This document shows positions 23,228 through 34,200 of a stretch of DNA of 64,000 nt, piece by piece. The stretch is from Copromyces sp. CBS 386.78 (Eukaryota > Ascomycota > Sordariomycetes > Sordariales > Sordariaceae). The stretch is from positions 124,001 through 188,000 of the forward strand of contig MU839122.1 of NCBI GenBank assembly GCA_030685235.1, in the 5' to 3' direction. A model generated the notes under the pieces. That model was given only the letters and a program-made list of their open reading frames with translations. It did not search any database and was not told the origin of the DNA. A program made the position numbers and the translations under genes. Within the stretch, counting starts at the first letter, position 1. Each line of letters begins with the position of its first letter.

Positions 23228-24029
23228 CGTTCTTTTAGAATAACCGTTCTGCTCAAGAAAACCGTTCAGCTCAGAATAACCGTTCTCTGTGGATCCCTAG
23301 CCTCTGATTGGTTGGTTTGGTTTGGGAATGAGAGCTCTTGCCTTTTTCTTTTTTACCTTCTTATCCTACGAAACTATTTATAGGTAAGGGTAAGGTAACC
23401 AAGCCCTCGGTACCTACTCCCAATATCTAGTTTGTCACTTCCCTTTCACAACCATCGCCTTCCTAAGTTTTCGTCGCCCAATCTTCATCGCCCACCCAAG
23501 CCAAACCACCACGATCGTCATCGTCATCATCGTCATCATCGTCATCGTCATCGTCGTTGTCATCGTCGTCGTCGTCGTCGTCGTCGTCTTCGTTACTATA
23601 GAAGTTAGTAAACGAATTGAAGCAAGGATGCAATCGTACCTAGTAATAACGCTGATGATGGCCGTTGTTGTTGTCGTTGTTGTTGATGAAAAGGATGAAG
23701 TTGGGAGAGTTGGGGAGTCGATGGGACATTGGCATTTTAAACTCCCCGCCGTCTCCAACCTTGGTTGACGTCATCCTTTTTTCTCTCCTTTTTTCTCACC
23801 TTCTTTCTCTCATTGTACCTTCCAACCATCTTTCTTTCATCGCCCCTTCCCAAAAGGGGAGTTTATTCAACTCTTTTAGCTCCCGCCCATCGCACATGGC
23901 GCCCCAGTTTTCTTTTGGCCAATGAGAGCCTACCCTACTTGGAACGGTTTTTCTGAGCTGAACGGTTATTTTAGGGGCAACGGATATCGCCGTTCTGTTA
24001 CGGTTATTCTTGTTGAACGGTTTTCTCAG
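23228..24029. mobile_element. Candidate non-autonomous element with inverted ends
   Basis: The left block (23,228-23,286) contains AACCGTTCAGCTCAGAA followed by TAACCGTTC. The right block (23,942-24,029) contains the reverse complement (GAACGGTTTTTCTGAGCTG, then AACGGTTATT), so an arm of about 30 bp is shared almost perfectly in opposite orientation. Both blocks also carry further copies of the word AACCGTT or its complement. The 650 bp between the arms has no convincing gene and includes a CGT/CAT microsatellite. The structure resembles a MITE or a foldback element; I could not define a target-site duplication. Confidence 0.55.
23514..23590. repeat. CGT/CAT trinucleotide microsatellite
   Basis: A run of CATCGT and then CGT triplets inside the candidate inverted-repeat element. 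The antisense frame reads Thr/Met runs only. Confidence 0.9.
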
Positions 24030-25338
24030 TTCCCAGATTCCCAGTAATGAGTTTCAACAGTGTCGATACTCAGCCTCACTTCAACGTCAACGTCGGAGGA
24101 GTATGGTTTGGTAGCCAGATAGAGACGCTGAGAGTATCTACTAGTATTTCATCAACAACGTGATATAAGACGTCGTAGACTGGAAAGACAAGTCCCAATC
24201 GTCACATCATAGTTGTTTTCTCGAGGGGTGTTCTTTGTCTTGAAGGATGTTCAGCTGCAATTGAAGAAAGAAAACCGTGATGTTCCTAGAGAGATATTTG
24301 TAGGCTCTATAAGTAAAATTTAAAGGATTGTATGGTTTAAGTAATGAAAGGTCCTTTAATTTGCCAAGTGTTTGCAATTGATATTGATATTTCCTTTGAT
24401 AATTACTTTATTGAAATACTATTGGCCTGTGCGTCGTGTTTATTTATTGTATAAATGGTGGATATTTAGGTACTTAGCTTTAGGAAAGATGAGTAATGAG
24501 TTAAATGAAGTAATGAAGTAATAAAGTAAAGTAAAAGGAAAGTAATTGGGATGTTATGAGGAGTAATGGTGTATATAAGGTAGTTAAGCGTTGGTGTTTA
24601 GATATTTATTTAGGATAAGTAGACCCATATGAAGCTGATGTGCGTATCGGTCAAATCTCTTCTCTTCTGACCCAGGTAAAATGACGCCTGCTTCGGGATT
24701 GAATAACGCTCTTTGAGCCAGAATGGAAATGTATAAGGTATGTAGTGTTTGACGCTGTCATGTTCATGCCTCACTCAGCACCTGGTTAACTCTCCCATTA
24801 CTAAGGCCTTCAAAAACAAACCTGTTGCTGCATTCGAGAAGAGGGAAAGTGAAAGGAAAGAAGTGGTGACAAGAGCTGGAAGAAATAAAAGTAAGTACCT
24901 ACTAAAGGAGGATTCGTGCTCCCCAGTGATAAGGTAGTGTAAGCGGCCAACCCGTTCCGAAATCCTACTCTCGTGGTTAATGTTTTTTCAGCGATGAATC
25001 GCAACAATAGCGCCAATTGTCGTGAAAGACGATATTCACGACGAACTAGATATTTGGGGTCGGGTTCCATCAAACTATAATATCGGCATCGCTAGTTGCA
25101 TGTGCTGCAATGCATTATCAGGCTGCTCCTCAAATACAAGTGACGGATTTTTCGAGTGTACAAAGTCCCGTGAAAGCCCAAGACTATTTCACTTGCCGGG
25201 CCAGAAACCTTTCTTCTAGTCTACATCTTCCTGTTGATGATAGGCCTTTTTTTTTTTTTTTTTGGCTGGATCGATCTCTCCGGATCCTTCCTTACACAGG
25301 CTGGCAATTATTGTCCTCTCATAGAATCAAATAATTCC
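24030..25338. other. Intergenic, partly AT-rich
   Basis: Positions 24,280-24,620 are noticeably AT-rich (AAGTAATGAAGTAATAAAG-type words), possibly a lightly mutated or old repeat. A run of 17 T lies at 25,247-25,263, just downstream of the HET gene. No gene is supported. Confidence 0.5.
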
Positions 25339-26639
25339 CTAAGGTATACTGCTTCCCTTGAATACAACGTGGCCATCGAATGGAAACTCATCTTGCCACC
25401 CAACATCTACCTCCAGCCCAAGTTCATTGTTTAACCATACATTGATGTTCTGGTTTACGAAGTTGTGTGCCCATACATACTTCCTTCCTATTCGATCTAG
25501 GGTCTTCTTATTCCTCATTGCAATATTTGTTTCTTCGAAAAGAGTTTTGACCGGCTTGTTGTAGTCCGGAATAATGGAGACGCTGCCATTGGCTATTTCC
25601 GAAGAGACGGAGAGCAGCGCGTAGATGTAGTCCCGCGGGTCAGAAGCCCTGAACTTGCATCTGGCACAGATGTAAAGCCAGTGACGCAGCGTCCTGTTCA
25701 TGGCCAATACCTGCCCTCGCTTTGCTCGTATTTGCTGTTGCGCTGCGCTTTGCCTGAGTGAGTGGAAAAATTCGTGTCTTGACAGCTGCCTAACCTCTAC
25801 GCGCCTGGAATCCGATAAAAATCCGCCTGAAAGGATGGCGTCCAGGCAGAGGTTAAGCTGATGCTCAGTAATTGATCTGGAACCGCACATGACGATGAAC
25901 TCTTTCGCTAAGAATAGCTCCTGGATGATCCAGACCCTTTTCCAGTAGGGGCGGTCGCACAAGGAAACAATAGCTGACTGTCCTAGGGGGTCGTTTTTAA
26001 GCTCTTCAGCCATCATCAAGACCCTGGTGGTCAAGAGGGATTCTGCACTACGGTTGATCCACATGTCCCTGTACTTCAAGCGGAACTCTGCACCTTGAGT
26101 GTTGAGGATGTCGATCGCATAGTCGCTGTCGTTTGCCGCCGGCCCAATCCATGCAATGACCTGCTCTGCTCCTGAGAAAATACTTCCCATCTTCTGGACT
26201 TGCTGGCTTTTTTCGGTGTTATCATTTTGATTGATACATAGTGCATCCACCCAGAGGCGCAATGAACTGAGGTGACCAATAGTGGACTTGATCTGTTTGA
26301 GCGCCTCATGTAGATTCTTGCGAATCCTCACCGTGTGGCCGTCAATGGTGATCTTTGGGTCGTCATCACTGGGTAATCTCCACTCGTATGACAGTGCCTT
26401 GTACGGGGTTTTGGCTTGCTCAGAATGTTCAAGGGTGTAGGTGACTTCTTCCCCGGAGCCTGGATTGATCAAGAGAAGGCGGATGGAATTTTCATGCTCC
26501 AGTTGTCGGTACGGGTAATGTTCATCGGTTAGTTGGTTAGGACCTGCATTGCTACTGCAATTTAGCACTCGGTTCATGTAAATGAGGACTAGATTACATA
26601 CCTTTTCTCAGCAGCCATTTCTACCTCGTTAGCTTCCAT
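25339..26639 (-). CDS. HET-domain protein (heterokaryon-incompatibility type)
   Basis: Two exons, 26602..26639 and 25339..26554, give 417 residues. The 47-bp intron begins GTATGT and ends TTGCAG. A start inside the intron (ATG 26,577) is the alternative, so the first 12 residues are less certain. The HET domain occupies roughly residues 50-210, with the three usual blocks: 'YKALSYEW', 'LRLWVDALCINQND' with 'KSQQVQKMGSIFSGAEQVIAWIG', and 'RPYWKRVWIIQEL'. After it comes 'ASDPRDYIYALLS', also typical of the family. HET proteins trigger programmed cell death when incompatible strains fuse. This protein lacks visible NACHT/WD or other partner domains and is on the short side. It is flanked by repeat-rich DNA, a common setting for fast-evolving HET genes. 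Confidence 0.9.
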
Positions 26640-28595
26640 CACAGCTTCGCGTCCGATCCGTAGATACTGGGTTAGGCTGATGCTTTCGTAAGATTACTGT
26701 GGTTGACGCCTTATACCTGTCATACCAGAAAAAAAAAGAGAAAAAAAGAAAAGGATATTGGAAGAAAAGAATGAATTTCGGCGGAATAAAAGCCCAACGG
26801 CCCAACCAGTTAGTATCCGCTTGTTAGAGGCTCCGTCCTCCGCCAAGCCTCAAAGGCAGTGCTGCGTGACGTGGCGGCAAACCAATCAACACGAAAAAAC
26901 AACCAATGATAGTGACGATGCTTGATTGGCGGTTTGGTCGAGAAGAGAGGTTTGGCACCCACTTCACCAACCAGTACAGAGTTATGTGGAGCTCCGACCG
27001 AGGCGGAGTAGTGGCTGTACCGAGAAACGTTGCCCAAGCCCCAAGGAGACCTGTCTGAATGAGCTCGATTTCGCATCCTCAATCAATTGCTTTCCGTTTG
27101 GTTGAAGTAAACGCCACTGATCGATCATGTGCTTCGCTTGATGATCACGGTTGAGATGCGTGGTTGAGAAGAGAGTCTCTAAAGGAGTGAGATTCGACAG
27201 TCCTTAGAAGTATGTAGGCCTGCATCGGACAGACCCGGACAGACGTAGTTGCCAGGACCCGGTTGTGAGCAGGTGCGATACTGTCAGTAGCTCTTGCATC
27301 ACACTTTTTCACCACCCGGTCCATTCCTGTCCTCGAGCCAACAAAAGCCTAACATCTGATGACAGTCCTGCTTTCGAATCGATCAGTCGCCCATACACTT
27401 TCCTACTCGGATTGGTATATCGGGCATCCTCACTGATGATCTCCATCGTCCCCGTAGGCGAATACCTCTTCTGATCTCGGAGGTTTTGATAGCCATTGAG
27501 GAGCATCGTCTCAGACGGGAGATCAAAGGGTAGTGTGTTGATGAAGGCGTCTAAGGCACTCCGCTGGCAAACAGCAGGCCGCTGCTTCCTTGGACATAGA
27601 TGGGTATGCGTTCAGGTTCTCTCTGTCGACACAGCAGTCGTCAACGATCTTCAACTTAACGAAGGACAAGGCTCGGCCGACTTCCGAGAGCAGGGCCGTT
27701 ATTTTCCGTTCTCGTTATCCGTCGATCTTGTCGGTATCAATCGAAGACGGGAAGCGTGGGCAGTATGGTATGGCTTCCCCCCAAGCTTGGTCCGAAGAAG
27801 CATGCAATGAGATCTGGCAGGAGAGAGATAATCAGTAAGTGTTCAATGGAAGTCAAGGAAGCCCAGGTTCAGGAAAGCGACAAACCAGATAACTCGAGGA
27901 GAGTTGATTTATCATTCTCCCAGTCGTCCCAAGCAGAGAGATACCAAGAGACCGCCACAACTGCGTTGTTGGACATTGGCTGATGTCGAGCTGAGAGCAT
28001 CGTGGGATGCGGAAGCCGCTTGTGATTCGCTTTGTTGATGTCGTCGCTGATGTCGTCGCTGATGGTTGGTTGTCTTGGAGAAGAATCATGGGCGGGATTG
28101 GGCATGAAGTGCAAAGTCTTCGAGCGGATGCATCCGTCTGGCATCTGCCCCCATCATGACGGAACCCACCCACGAGATCGCTCTTTCTTAAACCTCAATT
28201 TGGACTTGAGTGTAAGCTTCCATGCTGACTGGGTATCCCGAATGGCGAATTGGAAAGCGCGAGATCAGCTAATACGATACAAAGCAAGTGGAAGGTATTA
28301 TGGATGTACATGAGCAAATCAATTATACAGATTGGTAATTACAAACGAACCTCATGATAACAGAACCCAAGAATTAGGTATGGTAGCCGGTCAAAATCCA
28401 GAGGCAACTTGCCAATCGCGACTCATCATCACAAGATAGCAGCGAAGCAAATAGACAACCAAGCAAAACGGCGCCTGAATATCAATCAACTCCCAATCCT
28501 CTCATCCACAGAAACTCGGGCCCATCACGCATCCATCCATCCATCTCTCTCATTCCCATTTCCTCCCTTGTCCCATCTTTCCCATCCACCCCCCA
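26640..28595. other. Intergenic region
   Basis: Nearly 2 kb. Several frames of 60-105 codons exist on both strands, overlap and show no domains. I see nothing I can call a gene. Confidence 0.45.
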
Positions 28596-29117
28596 CTACT
28601 CATCATCAACATACTGACAATGATGCGCCACCAACACCCAATCCGCCCCCGCAGTCTGCCTCCAACTACTACTAACACTCGCCACCACCTCCCGCGTCCC
28701 CTTCCCTTTCTCGTCAACCGTGTACAAACTGACTTTGTAAACCAGCGCCACAGCCATCAAATCAATCTCCACCACCAGCGGATCGCCATGGAACCTGAAG
28801 CCCGCCCAAGGCTCCGCCTTTTCAAATACCTCTAGAATGTTGGGCTCGCTGTCTTTGGACAGCGGAGTGCTGTGCGGGTGGGACGACAACAGAGGGTTGA
28901 TGAGGATGCAGTCCTCGGCCATGTACTCGGGTGCGGCCGAGGGGTCGTCGCATAGGCAGCGCCAGAAGAGAGTCTCGATTTCCTTGGCGGCGTGGTGGTT
29001 GCGCTTGGAGATGGTGTCGAGGCGGGACCCGCCGTTGGGTTTTTTGAGGTCGGCGTTGCCGAGCGTGGTGGTGGTTTTGGAGGAGGAGTCGGTTGTTAGG
29101 CCCATTACTGTTGGCAT
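28596..29117 (-). CDS. NTF2-like (SnoaL/DUF4440-type) small protein
   Basis: A single-exon frame of 173 residues from the ATG at 29,117 (MPTVMGL). Upstream in-frame codons are Asn/His/Gln/Thr-rich and look like a leader, so this ATG is preferred. The order is a Thr/Ser-rich N-terminus, a helix 'AAKEIETLFWRCLCDDP', 'EYMAEDCILINPLL', then strands including 'GFRFHGDPLVVEIDLMAVALVYKVSLY' and, at the end, 'VVASVSSSWRQTAGADWVLVAHHCQ'. That layout (helices, then a curved sheet ending with W-x-hydrophobic-x-x-H) is the SnoaL/DUF4440 cone fold found in NTF2-like proteins. Members bind or transform small molecules; the substrate here is unknown. No signal peptide. Confidence 0.75.
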   Translation of the reverse strand: MPTVMGLTTDSSSKTTTTLGNADLKKPNGGSRLDTISKRNHHAAKEIETLFWRCLCDDPSAAPEYMAEDCILINPLLSSHPHSTPLSKDSEPNILEVFEKAEPWAGFRFHGDPLVVEIDLMAVALVYKVSLYTVDEKGKGTREVVASVSSSWRQTAGADWVLVAHHCQYVDDE

Positions 29118-31279
29118 GTTGGGTTGTTTGTTGCTGTTCAGTTTGGGGTTGTGTGTATGTAGGTGGTTTTTGTAGTTGTGAATGGTTGTGGTTTGGTTTG
29201 AAATGACGACGTTGTTGTCGTTGCTGTAATAATGTTGTCGTTGGTGATTGGTTGTCTCGACGTGCAAGTCCCGTCCCGTTCGTTAGGGAATGATATATCT
29301 TTCCCCGCTAATACACTAACAGTCCTTCCCAGTTGGCCGTTGTCGTTGTCGCTGTTTTGCTTGCTGTCACGTTCAGTGTTTGCTCAACGTTCGGTTCGAG
29401 TTTAACCTTCCATGAGAACTAAGGAACAAAAGAAACAAAAAGACCCTGAAAAAAAAGAGACGGAAGAACCCCAAGCATAAAACTTTATTTCCCCTACCCA
29501 ACGTCTCAAAACAAGGAATTCGCAACAACGATGTTGCTGAAAACTCACCAATAAGCTGCGTCGCGCATATCCCGTTCGATACATAAGATGGCATGGCATG
29601 TCATGTCACACCTTGACGTCACCGCCCTGCGCGCGCGCGCATCACAAAAGTATGGGCTGTTAATGATGAAGCAACAAGGACGGGAGCCAAGGTCCACCAC
29701 CACACCTTCCGACTTTTTGCTCATCTTTTTTTCCCTTCCCTGGTCAAGTCAGCGGGACACACCAAGATCTCAGGGTCGTGGAAAAAAGGACTAGTCTACG
29801 GTAGTCATGCAGCGCACCCGAGGCTTCTACCGCTTTTTTTCATTCGATTTGGATTCCTTCTAGCTAGCTGTAGTTTAGTTTCCAGGCCTCCTGCAAGTCA
29901 GGGTGGGTACGTGTAACGTGGCCAAATAAGGGGGTGCACAGTGGTACCCAGTTCCTTGGCAAAAGAGAGGGTTCTGGTAGGTCACCTGCAGTCGGCTGGC
30001 GGGGTTGGCAAGTGGGTGGCACGGGTAAACCAGCTGGCTGGCACTCGCTTATGTGCCCAGATAAGGTATAGCGGCCCGCTATACCCTTTCTGGGGGTATC
30101 CAAATCGAATAAGAAAAAGCGGTATTCTAGATGTCGCACTGACTCCCGTCCGTCCACGTCCACAGTTTCATTAGATCCAACGTCAAGGAACAAGGCAAGA
30201 TCGTAAGCTACCAAGGACCACGGCACGGGAGTGACTTTGGACCCTTCCTTCATTCATCAACGTCCAGTCCACAACCCACCATCTCGTTCGTAGTGGTGAA
30301 TGGTGGATGGGAACCGAAGCCAAGACATCAAAAACAGGTTCTCGCTTCCCTTCCAAAGTTCCAAAGTTCCGTTCGCTGCTGCGTATGTACTTAGGTATTA
30401 CTTCCATCTTCTAGCCAGCCAGATACTTAGGTTCGACTTCAGCGACCACCCGACATTAATTAAGCTTACCTAGGTATGTATGCTATCAAGTCAGGCGACC
30501 GCGAACGGACATGTTGCCTATACTAAGTCTAATGTCCGGTACTTTTCTAGCGATACAATGTGTACGTACGGGTGTGATAGAGATGCCCGAGGGAGAGCAG
30601 CAAGCAAGGAAGAAAAACAAGCAGAACTCCCTCGACCATCCATGCAGAAATCTTGTCTTTTTGCTTGACAACACAACTGAAACTCAGCCCTCCAAAAGAA
30701 TCGCTTTCCTCCCATTTGTTGCTTTGCCCTAACTTCACCTCATTCAGTTCGCTTTTGTTACTTTTTCCGCCACTTTATCGCTGTGTTCGTCCATCCATCA
30801 CTGTCGTTTTCTCAGCAGCCCCTTAACTTTAAAAGAGAACACCGCCAGCCACCATTGAAACTTTAATCATCGCATCTTCATGCACCTCACTCAGTGCCAT
30901 TTGTTGACCTCTCCATTCCATCGACACCTTCCTTTCCATGCCTCCCTCGCCTGTTGTCCTGGTGTGAACTTCATAGGTAACCTTGGTTTCATTCCAACCC
31001 GTACATGAATTTCATCACCACCGTACATTATACATCACTTTACCTATACCTCACCTATACCTATATAGACGTAACGTAATCCCATTCATTGCCTTTCCAT
31101 AACCACAAGGTACCATTCCAATACCGTTCCATCCATCCATCCATTTACATGCCGTTTACCAGTTCGATCGAAACGAACAACATAACAAACTCCAGTTTTT
31201 TGTACTTGAAGCAGAATACCACACCACACCACTCAAACATGCCCACTCACCACCTCTCCTCCCTCAACTCCTTCACCTC
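29118..31279. other. Intergenic region
   Basis: About 2.2 kb between the NTF2-like gene and the 3' end of the histone demethylase gene. Contains a GC alternation (about 29,629-29,640) and many short ACCTAGGTA-like words. No gene is supported. Confidence 0.45.
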
Positions 31280-34200
31280 CTAATCAGTTCCCAACCGATG
31301 TAAATTCGACAAAATCTTGTCCAACACATCCTGCGGACTCATCTGGCCCCCACCACCTTGTCCCCCTCCCTGTCCAGTATGCTCTCCATCCTCATCAATA
31401 GCACTAGTGCTCCCCATAAACACATTATCTCCACTCCTACTCAACCCCCTAGCCCGTCCGTTCCACGTACCATTGCCACTTGCCCCGGATTCGATTCCAC
31501 CTAGCAGACCGCCTAGTGTGCCTAGAGCCCCGAGGCCGCTGATACCGCCACTTACGCTTAGGGCGTTGATGTTGAAGGCGGACGCGGGGTTAAAGCTAGT
31601 ACCCATAGAACCAAGAAGGGAGGAGCCAAAGGCAAACCCACCGGGGTTCTGGATGCCGGTGAGCGGGGTAGGTGGTGGTGCCGAAAGGGAGGGGAAATAG
31701 TTCTGGTCGGGGGAGACGTCGGGTGAGGAGAGGTTTTGTGGTTGCAGGGGAGGGGTTTGGAGACCTTGGGCACCCTGGGCTTCGTTGAAGTACGAGTTTT
31801 CGTCATCCTGGGCTTCTTCTTCTTCTCTGGCCTCTTCTCCAGCTTCGGCTTCAGCCTCTGCCTCTGCCTCTGCTTCTGCCACGGTAGAATTGGGTGCGGA
31901 TGACTGTGCTGGAGCAGCAGCGGCAGGAGTGGCTGGCGCTGATTGCTGCTGCGAGGAAACGCTAGGGAACTGCAAATTCACATTGTTCGCGTTTGTCCAG
32001 GGGTTGTTAGACGTCTGCTGTGCCTTTTGAGGGTGTTGGCCTTGTTGGGCTGACGACCTTACTCCCGTGTCTACTGTCAACTGCGTAGGAGAAATAGTCT
32101 GCCCTGACGCCTGCTGCTGAGCCGATTTTCGTTGTCGCCGCTTCTGAGCTTGGGTTTGCAAAGATCCCTGCTGGTTGTTCGTTTGCGGAGGCTGGCTCAA
32201 CGGCGATGGCTTAGCCTGGTTCATCTTCTGCACATACGGCGGCAAGGGAATCGGACTATGGCTTTGCTTTGTGAACTGCGGCTTTGCCGGCTGTTGCGGC
32301 TGAGGCTGCTGATTCTGCTGCGACGCCTGTTGCTGCTGTTGAGGCAGATGATGATGGTGACCCTGTGGTGCCGGCGAAGGGGAAAACATCTGCGGTTGAG
32401 GGCTGCCCACCATATGTGGACTCCCCATCCAGATGTTATGACTTGATTGATTTTGATACTGCTGTTGCCAGGGCCCTTGGTGCTGCTGCCTCATATCTTG
32501 GTGCGATCCGGATTGTTGCCCAAACGTAGGACTGAACATCACTGGTCCTGGAACCGAGTGACTTGAGAATGGCGAGGACGATGAAGGCCCACCAAATCCA
32601 GCCTCATGCTGGTTGTAACTGTACTGAGGTTGGACTCTTGACTGCTGAATAGGCTGGCCATTGAACGAGTTCTGTTGTGGTAGACTCTCATTCGGCTGAG
32701 CGGATGCAGAGGAGTCATTGCGTGGGTGAGCCTGACTGGTCGCTGGCCTCGAGCTAGGCTCAGAAACATCCTTCCTTGCCAAAGCCTCGCGAGCCTCCTT
32801 CATGAAGTCTGGCAAGTTTGCCGCATATTCATTCGTGGGGTCAGCCCGGACAAGCATTTCCATGCCAGTGGTTACATCCACTTGAGTTACAGCCGGCTTA
32901 TAAGGCGAGTGGTGCTTCAACGGATCCCTAGTTTTCATTAGCCATGTGCTTTCAATTGGTCCACCACCAAACTCACCTGTTATTATGAACCTGGAAAAAT
33001 TCGTACTTCGTTGAGACCCTCTGATCATCATCCGGACTTTTAAGCAGCGACGACGTCATGGGAGCCGGCCTGATACCCTCGTCACTCAATGGCGACCACA
33101 CTCTTCGTCTGAACTGGGTTTCATTGCCGGAGATTGGGCTTTTCGGGGGCCATGCAATTCCAGGAAGGTCATGGATCCGGTCAATGCCAGCAAACGAAAA
33201 TCGAGAGGACGCAAAGGCATCAGGCAGGTCTTTCTTAGCGCCTGGCTTCTTCTTTGGGAGCTTCAGTTTCCTAAACTGGGATGCCTTGTACACCTTGAAG
33301 GGCCTTGGCTTCGGCAGAGGTTTAGGCGGAGATGGTGGTTGAGCCTGCTCTGCCGGCGGTAGCGGTTGTTCAGTTTCCCGAGCTTGCGATGTTTCCTGAG
33401 ATGGTTGTTGCTTTTGCTGCGGAGGGCTCTGAGCTGACCGCTGAGGTTGCAAAGGCACCTGGGGTACAGGGACGGGCGTCTGCTGAATCTGCTGGACCTG
33501 TTGCTGCTGCTGCTGAGGCTGTTGGGTCTGAACCTGTTGCGGCAAAGAAACAGGGGTCTGCTGCTGAAACTGGAAAGCCTGGGGAGGCAGGGGGACAGGG
33601 GTTTCTGGGTAATTCTGCGGGGAATAATGATGATGATGCTGCTGAGGTTGTTGTTGTTGTTGATGGTGTTGCTGCGGCGGCTGGAATTGGTGTTGCGGCA
33701 TTTGCTGGGGCATCTGGTGCTGAGCGAAATGTTGCGGTGACATCTGCTGTTGAGGATATGGTTGGATTGGCTGCGACGGCCTACGCTGAGCATCGAACTG
33801 CATAGGCTGAGGGCTGAACACCTGGGAAGGGTGTACCGTTTGCGGGACGTTCGGGCGCAGTTGTGCCTGGTAGAACGGGTGGTTCTGCTGGGGCATGTAC
33901 GACGGTGACGGAAGAGGCGGTGCCGGCATAAACATGTGCGACGTGTACTGGACGTTAAACTGTGTTTGTGGCTGGACCGGTTTGCGTGGCTTATACACAT
34001 ATGGCTTGTCGTGCTTGGATACCAGCGCGGCCGCCGGCGACAATGCTGGCGACGCAGTGGATGTCGGCTGTTGTGCCGCGTACGTTGCTGAGAAGGACTT
34101 TCTAGGAGCCGAGGCAACCTGGACAGGGTAGGCTGGAGGCGGCTTGGGTATCGTGTCCAAAAAGTTGCTCTTGGAGTTGTGCTGCTTTCTGGACGGGTTC

